From Rhipidocladum racemiflorum (Eukaryota; Streptophyta; Magnoliopsida; Poales; Poaceae): a stretch of 64,000 nt of DNA. The stretch is taken from assembly GCA_036346355.1 (NCBI GenBank), contig JAYEVF010000026.1:1178001-1242000 (forward strand), given 5' to 3'. The notes below the pieces were generated by a model. It was given only the letters and a program-made list of their open reading frames with translations. It was not told the origin of the DNA and did not search any database. Numbering within the stretch: the stretch's first letter is position 1; each line of letters starts with the position of its first letter. This document shows positions 11,460 through 20,759 of this stretch, piece after piece. Both the position numbers and the translations under genes were made by a program.

Positions 11460-12375
11460 GAGGAGCACATCGGGGCACAACTACAACTGGGTCGCACAGA
11501 ATAGCCCGCATATTGAGAGGTGGAACTCGATGGCCACTGAGGACGTCTGGAACCCATCAGGCGTAGCCCACGAGACGGACACATTTGGGTACCTTGACTA
11601 GTACAGACCTCGCACACGGGCGGTGCTCCTAGATAGGGGTGTGGCGATGCCAGTGCAACATGGCTATGCGGAGGAGTACGCAGAGCGCATGCACACACTG
11701 GTACGGATCGCACCTATCACATATTAAAAACCAGGGATATACCCAATTAAACATTCGATACATGTTAATTTGCAGAGGCGTGAGGCGGAGTACATGCATG
11801 ACCAGGCGGACGAGATCCTCACGCAGTCACAGACGCAGCAACGTCAATCAAGCAATCCTTTACGGAACCTTCTTCGCCGCACGGGCCACCGCATAAGAAA
11901 TGCGGTCAGAGATGTGGGTGGCCATAGACCGTCTACCCAACGTGATTACGAGGATGTACCTTACAAGGCGCCGCTCGCACCGAGCCCCCTGATGAGGAGC
12001 ATGTCCATGGATAGACGTGCAATGCCTGTGCCTCCTCGGCGGCAGCAAGACCAACCCAGAGCATCGACTTCGTCCCGGGTTCCGAGCCATGAGAGCGGCC
12101 AGGGCCATGGAGGCGGCTACGTTGAAATAGGTGCTGGGGCGAACGTTCAAGGAGGAGTACACATCAACATGTCACCGTCCCCATCATTGCTGCATGAATC
12201 TTTTAGTACCCCCGTCCAGCATCAACAAACATGGGAGGACGTGTCGAGGGCGTACGATGACCTTATGGGCTCGGGGACTACATTCATAGATTTGCTCGCG
12301 ACGACGTGTTTGCAATCCCTAGGGTTGCATTCGCGTCCCAGTTACCCCGAGGAGGCCGGTGGATCGAACTGGTAG
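11460..12375 (+). pseudogene. Plant-mobile-domain-like (PMD/MAIN-like) protein, C-terminal part, unit 1
   Basis: Exon a (11461-11700) encodes HNYNWVAQNSPHIERWNSM and then GYLD, a stop, and YRPRTRAVLL. This resembles the end of plant mobile domain proteins, where a Trp-Tyr pair precedes such an Arg-rich stretch. The stop is TAG at 11599-11601, fitting a changed Trp. Exon b (11776-12375) encodes 199 residues starting RREAEYMHDQADEIL, rich in Gln, Ser, Pro and Gly (disordered), ending GGSNW. A 75-base intron ends in TTTGCAG. The N-terminal domain is lost to the left, probably through insertion of element A. PMD proteins are known both as host proteins and in transposons. The assignment is by motif only. 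Confidence 0.5.
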
Positions 12376-12817
12376 GAGCAACAGCCTTCGGACGTACTCC
12401 GCGCATCAGGGTACCATGCGCCCGATCGATGGCCCGGATGGGGCATCCACAACGTCACGTCGTGCAGTCGGCCAGTCGCGATTCGACCGGAACGCGAGAT
12501 GCCTGCAGTTAGGTCCAGCGTAGCGGTGGACAACGTATCCCCCATCGGCCCCAAACTTTCACACCGTCCTACTACGATAACCAGGAACGTCATGGTAGGG
12601 GGACGCGCAGGGGAAGAGGAAGGGGGAACACTAACCCAGAAGGCCGTTGAACCCGTTATTGATCAACCCGTTCATTTGCATTATTTTACTTTCAATGTAA
12701 TGTTTTAATATGTGCAAGATTGTGCTCGGAATAAAATTTATTATGGCACTAAGTTGTCTTTGCCACTTAGTTATACTGAGGCCTTTTGCACTGGCGTAAT
12801 TTGCATGCATCGTGTGA
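12376..12817. other. 3' flank of PMD-like gene, no gene seen
   Basis: A GC-rich 3' UTR-like part is followed by AT-rich sequence with AATGTAATG and AATAAAA near 12731, a possible polyadenylation signal. No coding signal is seen. The copy is at 18868-19307. Confidence 0.4.
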
Positions 12818-12965
12818 AAACAATATTTTTCCATAACATGCTACTCCGTATTTCGAAGAGCAGATCATCTGCCTTATTCCAAAGAAAATAGAGTAATACG
12901 TGATATTTTACGGCCTACCCAATAGGCTTAAGTTGTCATCTTCGTTCGCGACTATTACACGAAGG
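12818..12965 (+). repeat. Single degenerate monomer of the 187-bp satellite (unit 1)
   Basis: It shares ACAATATTTTTCCATAA, GAAGAGCA, CGTGATATTTTACGGCC, GGCTTAAGTTGTCAT and TTCGCGACTATTA in order with the array at 20760-23090. It lies between the PMD-like and GRF genes. The copy is at 19308-19455. Confidence 0.75.
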
Positions 12966-13248
12966 GCATTACTAGGACACTGCCAGCTCCAGCTTGGCTT
13001 CAACCAGGCCCCCATCGGGTGCATCTAACGCTGCCACGTGCCGCTTTCATGTCCCGTCCCCTAAACCGCGTGCGCTAATGTTACGCCACCTGGTCGCCAC
13101 TCCCAAGCCATCGCCACCGCAGCGATTCTGACCAGGCCCCCCGCAAAGACACCGCACACGCCGCCACCTGGCCGATTGCCTGTCTTGGCCTCGCCTGCTG
13201 CAGGCCGATGTCTTTGCCCACCGCTGCGTTCCTCCCTCGCTCCCTGCC

Positions 13249-13256
13249 TATAAATA
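13249..13256 (+). promoter_or_regulatory. TATA box of GRF gene, unit 1
   Basis: TATAAATA lies about 230 bases before the ATG at 13479 and is kept in unit 2 at 19735. The stretch 12966-13248 upstream is GC-rich promoter-like DNA with CCACGTG near 13035. Confidence 0.5.
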
Positions 13257-13478
13257 TCCCAGAGTGCATAAAGGTTTGAGTGAGTTTACAAACCTCATAG
13301 CGCGTAGAGGAGAACTGGTAGATTAGATTTCTTTTTTTCCAGTATTTCATTCCGGCTACGTGTTTTAGAGGTATTATTTACAAAATAAATTTTGTACGGT
13401 GAGTCACATTGTACATTAGCTTGCTGATATCCTATTCTTCCTAATTACACTTGTGCGTTCTTCAATTGTGTGAAGGCC

Positions 13479-13838
13479 ATGTCTCAAACGTCGAGCTCAG
13501 CGAATCGGAGAGCCATTACACTTGCCAATGCTAGGCGGGTCGATTGCCCTAATTGCCATGTGGAAGCTAATGTGTTGTACTCCACCACTTCATCAAATTA
13601 CGGCCAGGTGTTTTATAAATGCCCTAATTACTCTGTAAGTGGGAATGTACTACGATTTCTCCAGCCTATGATGATTGTTCTCTTCTTCGAGTAGTCTCTT
13701 ATGAGTTCACAGCTCTTTACACGGTCTGAAAATATGTTGACATAGTTATGCAGTCTGCAGGATGTCAATATTTTCGCAAGCGTACCACTCGAATACATCG
13801 ATGGAGCGTCGTAGTCCCGCGGCACCAGCGGGCTGCAT
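13479..13838 (+). pseudogene. GRF zinc-finger gene, truncated copy (unit 1)
   Basis: Exon 1 (13479-13634) is nearly identical to the intact gene at 19965 and encodes the first half of the GRF finger, VDCPNCHVEANVLYS and YKCPNYS. The arginine of the Gly-Arg pair is Gln here (YGQVFYKC against YGRVFYKC in unit 2). Exon 2 starts at 13754, loses the QWAD end of the finger, and is cut at the duplication junction near 13838. The coiled coil and membrane helix are missing, so this copy should be dead. Confidence 0.75.
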
Positions 13839-13844
13839 GCGCAG

Positions 13845-16318
13845 GTCTTCCGCAAGGGGTCCGACGCCCGGCGCCCGATCTACGTCTTTCGCTTCGCTAG
13901 CGGGGTTGACCATCTCCGAAAGCGGCCGACGTGGTCGGCGGCCGCCTGCACCCTCGCCTCCGCCTTCGCCCAGTCTCCGTCAATCCCCTGGACGGCAGCC
14001 CGAGGATCAAAGTTGGCGTCCTTGGGCGCCAAGAAGACGCCAAACGAACGTCGCAGAGCGCCGCCATCGCGCGTCCTTCCTGAGTGGACCGGTCGGCCAG
14101 GGCGGCGGAAGCCGGCGCGGTGAAGTCCGCGATCCGATCGAGGCGTATACGTAGTGCGCCGCCGCTCGATGGCGCTTTGCTGCACCAACCCGATGGAAGC
14201 GAGGCTGTCCTCCATCCGGTCGGCGTACCTCGGATCCGCAGAGTGTTCCGCCACGGATGCGGTTCGTCCATTGCGCGCCGAGCTCTTCCATGAGCTCGCG
14301 GCGCAGTGGCCTCGCTCCCGCTCCCCACCAGCTCCCGCTCCTTCCTTTCCACTCGATCATGTAAATCGGCCACCTCTGCCGGAGGCGGCCGATCTCGATG
14401 CTGGCGTCGGCCGGCCCGTTTACTGCTCGGACGAAAAGCGGCGGTGGTGTGGGAGTAGAAACTGTCAAAGCGGCAGCCGGTGCATCTGCGTCCGAAGGAA
14501 CGGAGTCCGCGGAGAGATCCGGAGTGGCTGTGGCCCAGCGCCTCTGAGGCCTACAGCGACGGCCGTGGCCGGCGCATCTTGTCCGGCTTCTTCGTCCTGG
14601 CGGATCATTTCTGCTCGTCCGCTACCTCACCCCGATGCGCCCGGCATGAAGCGGTGGTCATGGCGGAGTGCCCTGGAACCAGCAAAAGCAAGCAAAGGTA
14701 AGGCTCCATTCGAAGGTTAAAAAGTTTGACCGTCCCTTTTTTTTGTGTTTTGTGTTTCAGGGATTCTGGTACCTAGGCTGAGGCCTCGGAAACTGAGGCA
14801 CTCCCGAGCGAACTCCGCCCCTCGAGGCACCGGCGGCCTCGGTGGCGGCGTGAGGCGGGACCGCTTCCACCGGAAGCTGGCGTCAACGCCCGATGGATCC
14901 GCCACCGGCAGCTGGCGGTCGGCCGCCGGTGGTGGCGGTGGCGGCGGAGGATGTCTTGCGCCGGTGGAGTCCGCCAGCGGCGCCGGCGGATCACCGCCCG
15001 GCGATGGCGATGGCGGCAATGCAGCGCCGGTCGGTCCGCCACTGGTAGCTCCGGCGGGTCACCCGCCGGCGGGGGCGGTGGTGATGGAGGAAGGCGCGCC
15101 GGCGGGTCAGCCGCTGGCGGCTCCAGCGAACCAGTTGCAGGCGCTGGTGGCGGAGGCGGAAGCGTCGCGACCGTTGATGAAGAGCCCCGCGGTGAGGAGG
15201 AAGTCCCGGTGGCGGGCTGCTGTGGAGATCGGCCGACGCCGCGAAGATGGCCACGATAGCCGTGGTGGTGGGCGTTCGACGCTCAGGGGGACAAGTGTCG
15301 CCGGCAGACGCTTGTTCCTCCTCGGTCGCCCGCCAGAGGAGTGCCGCGGATTATCAAGGGCCCTTGATGGACGATGATGGGCGTCCCCATGGCGTCCATC
15401 TTGGGCATCGCCTTGACGATCTCCGCCCGATCCCGAGACTGCATGTCGCAGAGTGGAAGCGCAGCCTCGGGGAAGGGTGGAACGTTGCTCAATTGGCCCA
15501 GTCGCCCCATCCAGGAAGCGATCTGCGCGGCGTCCAGCTCTCCCATGGCTGACAAAAAAAAAAAAAATGATGATGAAAGAATGATGATGATAAAGAAGGA
15601 AAGTATAAGAGCTTACCTCCAGGAATCGTCCGAGTCCCGTCATCCACGCCCAGATAGTGCCAGGCTGGACGGTGGCGGCGGCGCAAAGGACTAATCCTCC
15701 GACCACGAAGTCCCGGAGAACCATGCCTCCTCGGCCCGCTGTCCATGGCCGATCAACCCGAGCCAACATTGCAAGTAGCTCGGGCGTATCGGCGACCAAG
15801 ATCCCTGGCCAGTTTGCTGCCCACCGCTCGGTGGAAGCCCGAGGCTTCAATGCCGCTTATCGTCTTCAACATACAACCATTCGTGGCGCCACATTTTCCA
15901 CCGGATCGGGTCTCCATTGGAATGTAGCGCATAACGGCCCCGTCTCTAAGTCGCAGATGGCAGCACCGGAGATGCTGGAGCCTCGCCGACGCGAGCGAGA
16001 AGAAGTAGCGGAAAAGGAGAAGATTGGGCATTACCCCTATGAACATCTCACGAAGTGGGCAAAGACGAGAGGAGCACAATGGAGTTAGGGGAAGGTGGAT
16101 GTTGTGAATGTCATAGAAGTTGAGGACGGCGATGTAGAAGTCCGAGATGGCGGGACCAAGCCCGCCATCATCGCCTGAACAAAGAAGATGACTTCCCGGT
16201 GGCAGTGAGGAGAGCGGCGATCCCGGCCCATGAGAGCGCCATGAGCGTCACCTTGGAGCATTTAGCGGCGGTGTTCTCTTCCTGATTGAAGGAGGGAGGA
16301 CAGAGTCGGAGAGGCCAT
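13845..16318 (-). pseudogene. Antisense ORF of Tat element, second copy, truncated at its 3' end
   Basis: It duplicates 7300-9819. It keeps the N-terminal domain (FYIAVLNFYDIHNIHL; RYIPMETRS), the intron near 15560-15615, exon 2 (NVPPFPEAALPLCDMQSRDR) and coiled-coil parts such as AKAEARVQAAADHVGRF near 13960. The last codons are replaced by GRF-gene sequence at the junction. Frame breaks differ from the first copy and are mostly single-base indels in GC-rich stretches. Confidence 0.7.
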
Positions 16319-16398
16319 CGAGAATCAGCTAAAGCAGAAAGAAGCTAAGGCGAGGAAGGAGCAGAGGCGAGCAAAACGGAACATGCCCCCGTCGCTGC

Positions 16399-16408
16399 TT
16401 ATTTATAA
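16399..16408 (-). promoter_or_regulatory. TATA box of antisense ORF, second copy
   Basis: TTATAAATAA on the - strand, 81 bases before the ATG at 16318, identical to the first copy. Confidence 0.5.
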
Positions 16409-16699
16409 GAATTCAAGGGAGAGCTGGCGGGAAAAAGTCGAAGAGGCCAGCGGTTGGATCTTGGGGAAAACCAAAGCATTTTTCAAGGAAGTGGGCACGT
16501 CCACGAAGCCACGAAAGCGACGCGATATCCACCTCGGGACCGGAAAAAGAGGCAAGTTTTTAAAGACCGCGGCGTCGTGGGCATTTATGGGCCCCACCCG
16601 AGATTGAACCGTTCGGCGAAGAAAAAGAAAGAATAAAGACACTCTGGGTGGGCCCGGGAGCTCTTGTCGGCGTATTAAGCGGCTGGGTACCCACGCACG

Positions 16700-17125
16700 C
16701 GTGAAATCTTGTCGCCAAGAGGGCGAGTGGCGTTCGAGCCACTCCTCGAGGCGACCAGCCAAGGTGCTCGCCCAGAGGCGGTGGCGTTGAGCCACTCCTG
16801 AAGCGACCAGCCAAGGTGCTCGCCAGGGGCAGTGGCGTTCAGGCCACTCCTGGCGACCAGCCAAGGTGCTCGCCGGGGGCAGTGGCGTTGAGCCGCTCCT
16901 GGCGACAGCGAAGGTGCTCGCCCAAGGGCGAGTGGCGTCGAGCCACTCCTGGCGACAGCGAAGGTGCTCGCCCAGAGGGCGGTGGCGTTCGAGCCACTCC
17001 TCGAGGCGACCAGCCACGAGCTCGCCCAGAGGGCGAGTGGCGTTCGAGCCACTCCTCGAGCGACCAAAGAAAGGTGCTCGCCAAGAGGACAGGTGGCGTT
17101 CAGGCCACTCCTCGGGGCGTAGTTC
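16700..17125 (+). repeat. U3 minisatellite, about 8 units
   Basis: Same family as 1-240 and 10205-10640, with units of about 50-57 bp. Confidence 0.85.
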
Positions 17126-17467
17126 CCAAGAATCAACCCCGTAATCTGTGCTACAGGGCGAAGGGTCAAGGATATTTAATGCGAGACGTGCGCATTAATT
17201 GCAGGGTGTGAAGGCTGTGGTATGGCGGCGCGTCTTCCCTAGGCGCGCATTAATGATGGGTGGCGCCGAATCGACATCCCCTCTCTCCTGGCGGAGCATG
17301 CAGGGGTGACAGACAGGCGGGGCCCAAGGCGAAGTCTAAGTCAGTTAGGACAAGACATTAAATGTGATGTAAGAGAGTATGACGGGTGCATTAAATGCAC
17401 TGTAGTAACGTGTCAGACGCTTGCTTTACGCAAGCTTGTAAGCCCCATGCGCCTCAGCCAGCCCGAG

Positions 17468-17477
17468 TATAAAAGGG
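17468..17477 (+). promoter_or_regulatory. TATA box of LTR in unit 2
   Basis: TATAAAAGGG, in the same place as in the other LTRs. Confidence 0.5.
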
Positions 17478-17951
17478 AGCTAGGATGCATGGGAGAAGGT
17501 TGTTGATTATTGGGTTGGCAGAACCTGAGAGGGTCTTCTTCCCCAGCCTTGTAAGAACCTTGAACTCAGAGGAAACCACCAAGCAGGACTAGGGTTATTA
17601 CTCCTTTGGAGGGCCCGAACACAGGTAAACTTCATTTGTCTTCTTGCTTGCTTCCGGCATCCCGTTCTTCCTGTCTTTGGAGCGGTTGCCACAAAAGCCC
17701 CGATCCGAATCTCTCAAGCACCCGAGTCTTAGGGTGCTGTTGGTTAATGGCCGACAGCTTCCTCCACGTGCATGAGTCTTTGTTGAGCCATACTCTCCGA
17801 GCTGCGTTCGGCGTAATTTGGGTACCGGCGGTCTTTCCCTCCACCGCCTCAAGCCAGACTCATCTAAAGCTCCCATGGGTATGTCGTTATATGTCACATT
17901 ACTTTCACGCTTACTGTGGAAACCATTAATAACGTGTTAGATTGATCCGCA

Positions 17952-18867
17952 GGAGGAGCACATCGGGGCACAACTACAACTGGGTCGCACAGAATAGCCC
18001 GCATATTGAGAGGTGGAACTCGATGGCCACTGAGGACGTCTGGAACCCATCAGGCGTAGCCCACGAGACGGACACATTTGGGTACCTTGACTAGTACAGA
18101 CCTCGCACACGGGCGGTGCTCCTAGATAGGGGTGTGGCGATGCCAGTGCAACATGGCTATGCGGAGGAGTACGCAGAGCGCATGCACACCGTGCACGGAT
18201 CGCACCTATCACATATTAAAAACCAGGGATATACCCAATTAAACATTCGATACATGTTAATTTGCAGAGGCGTGAGGCGGAGTACATGCATGACCAGGCG
18301 GACGAGATCCTCACGCAGTCACAGACGCAGCAACGTCAATCAAGCAATCCTTTACGGAACCTTCTTCGCCGCACGGGCCACCGCATAAGAAATGCGGTCA
18401 GAGATGTGGGTGGCCATAGACCGTCTACCCAACGTGATTACGAGGATGTACCTTACAAGGCGCCGCTCGCACCGAGCCCCCTGATGAGGAGCATGTCCAT
18501 GGATAGACGTGCAATGCCTGTGCCTCCTCGGCGGCAGCAAGACCAACCCAGAGCATCGACTTCGTCCCGGGTTCCGAGCCATGAGAGCGGCCAGGGCCAT
18601 GGAGGCGGCTACGTTGAAATAGGTGCTGGGGCGAACGTTCAAGGAGGAGTACACATCAACATGTCACCGTCCCCATCATTGCTGCATGAATCTTTTAGTA
18701 CCCCGTCCAAAGATCAACAAACATGGGAGGGCGTGTCGAGGCGTCACGATGACCTTATGGGCTCGGGGACTACATTCATAGATTTGCTCGCGACGACGTG
18801 TTTGCAATCCCTAGGGTTGCATTCGCGTCCCAGTTACCCCGAGGAGGCCGGTGGATCGAACTGGTAG
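17952..18867 (+). pseudogene. PMD-like protein, C-terminal part, unit 2
   Basis: Nearly identical to 11460-12375. The same TAG (18092-18094) interrupts the same position, so that mutation is older than the duplication. Exon b (18268-18867) stays open for 199 residues and differs from unit 1 mainly in one short patch near 18710-18755. The donor region after exon a is altered (ACACCGTGCACGG against ACACACTGGTACGG). Confidence 0.5.
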
Positions 18868-19307
18868 GAGCAACAGCCTTCGGACGTACTCCGCGCATCA
18901 GGGTACCATGCGCACGATCGATGATCGGATGGGGCATCCACGACACGTCGTGCAGCGGTCGGCCGGTCGCGATTCGGCCATTTGAACGCGAGATGCACGG
19001 TTAGGTCCAGCGCAGGCGGCTGGACAACGTATCCCCCATCGGCCCCAAACTTTCACACCGTCCTACTACGATAACCAGGAACGTCATGGTAGGGGGACGC
19101 GCAGGGGAAGAGGAAGGGGGAACACTAACCCAGAAGGCCGTTGAACCCGTTATTGATCAACCCGTTCATTTGCATTATTTTACTTTCAATGTAATGTTTT
19201 AATATGTGCAAGATTGTGCTCGGAATAAAATTTATTATGGCACTAAGTTGTCTTTGCCACTTAGTTATACTGAGGCCTTTTGCACTGGCGTAATTTGCAT
19301 GCATCGT

Positions 19308-19455
19308 GTGAAAACAATATTTTTCCATAACATGCTACTCCGTATTTCGAAGAGCAGATCATCTGCCTTATTCCAAAGAAAATAGAGTAATACGTGATAT
19401 TTTACGGCCTACCCAATAGGCTTAAGTTGTCATCTTCGTTCGCGACTATTACACG
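19308..19455 (+). repeat. Single degenerate 187-bp satellite monomer (unit 2)
   Basis: Duplicate of 12818-12965, about 1.3 kb left of the main array. Confidence 0.75.
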
Positions 19456-19734
19456 AAGGGCATTACTAGGACACTGCCAGCTCCAGCTTGGCTTCAACCA
19501 GGCCCCCATCGGGTGCATCTAACGCTGCCACGTGCGCTTTCATGTCCCGTCCCTAAACCGCGTGCGCTAATGTTCCGCCAGCTGGTGGCCACTCCCAAGC
19601 CACTGCCAGCTGCAGCGATTCTACAGCCAGGCCCCGCAAAGACACCGCACACGCCGCCACTGGCCATTGCTGTCTTGGCCCTCGCCTGTGGTGATGTCTT
19701 TGCCATTTGCGTCGTTCCTCCCTCGCTCCCTGCC

Positions 19735-19742
19735 TATAAATA
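19735..19742 (+). promoter_or_regulatory. TATA box of intact GRF gene
   Basis: TATAAATA, 230 bases before the ATG at 19965. The 5' UTR is AT-rich. Confidence 0.55.
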
Positions 19743-19964
19743 TCCCAGAGTGCATAAAGGTTTGAGTGAGTTTACAAACCTCATAGCGCGTAGAGGAGAA
19801 CTGGTAGATTAGATTTCTTTTTTTCCAGTATTTCATTCCGGCTACGTGTTTTAGAGGTATTATTTACAAAATAAATTTTGTACGGTGAGTCACATTGTAC
19901 ATTAGCTTGCTGATATCCTATTCTTCCTAATTACACTTGTGCGTTCTTCAATTGTGTGAAGGCC

Positions 19965-20503
19965 ATGTCTCAAACGTCGAGCTCAGCGAATCGGAGAGCC
20001 ATTACACTTGCCAATGCTAGGCGGGTCGATTGCCCTAATTGCCATGTGGAAGCTAATGTGTTGTACTCCACCACTTCATCAAATTACGGCCGGGTGTTTT
20101 ATAAATGCCCTAATTACTCTGTAAGTGGGAATGTACTACGATTTCTCCAGCCTATGATGATTGTTCTCTTCTTCGAGTAGTCTCTTATGAGTTCACAGCT
20201 CTTTACACGGTCTGAAAATATGTTGACATCGTTATGCAGTCTGCAGGATGTCAATATTTTCAGTGGGCAGACACCCTGAATACATCGATGGAGCGTCGTA
20301 GTACCGCAGCACCAGCGGGGATGCTCCCCGGCGTAGAGCAGCGGATGGACCCAACACTCGAGCAGAGGATGAACCCAACGCTAGAGCAGAGGCTTAACAT
20401 GCTGACATTAAAGGTGGAGCGCATTTTAGATCATATCAAGTGGGTAGAGAAGATGCTGTATGTAGTTATCCTTGTGATAATTTTGTCTGCAATTGCGAAC
20501 TAG
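19965..20503 (+). CDS. GRF-type zinc-finger protein with coiled coil and C-terminal membrane helix
   Basis: Two exons, 19965-20120 and 20240-20503, joined across a 119-base GT-AG intron (CT|GTAAGT, ATGCAG|TC), give 139 residues without a stop. Residues 21-62 form a GRF zinc finger: VDCPNC, then YGRVFYKCPNY, then GCQYFQWAD, so the intron splits the domain. GRF fingers are known to bind single-stranded nucleic acid in some enzymes. Next come LEQRM-type repeats and a coiled coil (LTLKVERILDHIKWVEKML), then a hydrophobic end YVVILVIILSAIAN. Small plant proteins of this layout exist, but their role is not known to me. It is the only intact ORF of the duplicated cassette. The upstream ATG-less extension was not used; the first ATG is at 19965. 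Confidence 0.75.
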
Positions 20504-20759
20504 ATCATGCTTTATGCGTCACTTATGTTAACTTTATTAATCTATGTCGTGCAATGCAATCGTTCCATTTGTGTTATCTATTCTCTCTCATGTTTATGCA
20601 TCAATATTATAGTATATTAAATATATCTCATATTTTGTATGCGTCACATATGTTTACTATTGTTTTTTTTGAGAATGGATGAGATTTGATATATGATATA
20701 CGGAGTACCGTTCTGTACACATAAATTTCGTTTACACCTTTCTTTACAAGTAAATTGTA
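20504..20759. other. 3' flank of GRF gene, AT-rich
   Basis: No gene is seen. AT-rich sequence, probably the 3' UTR, leads into the satellite array. Confidence 0.4.

Larger units (their letters stand above)
7300..13838. repeat. Tandem duplication, unit 1
   Basis: This segment matches 13839-20317 with a constant offset of about 6490 bases. Order is aORF, 3' LTR, PMD-like gene, satellite monomer, GRF gene. The left side joins element A pol naturally. The right side is cut inside GRF exon 2, with about 13 bases of filler (CTGCATGCGCAGG) before the aORF sequence restarts at TCTTCCGCAA. The PMD-to-GRF part is almost identical between units; the aORF and LTR parts differ more, mainly by indels. Confidence 0.85.
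16665..17756 (+). repeat. 3' LTR copy in tandem unit 2
   Basis: It starts TGTCGGCG and ends GGCCGACA, a clean 7-bp terminal inverted repeat, 1092 bp long. It contains the minisatellite at 16700-17125 and a TATA box at 17468-17477. It is a duplicate of the 10167-11264 LTR, not the end of a separate insertion, because the flanks on both sides are duplicated with it. Confidence 0.85.
13839..20317. repeat. Tandem duplication, unit 2
   Basis: This is the second copy of 7300-13838. It starts inside the aORF, so that gene has lost its C-terminal end, and runs through LTR, PMD gene and GRF gene into unique sequence on the right. The complete GRF gene here marks the ancestral right side; the pol-linked aORF in unit 1 marks the ancestral left side. 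Confidence 0.85.

Noticed and set aside
16665..17756. Third LTR as evidence for a second independent element
   Set aside because: Its flanks on both sides are duplicated from unit 1, so it arose by tandem duplication.
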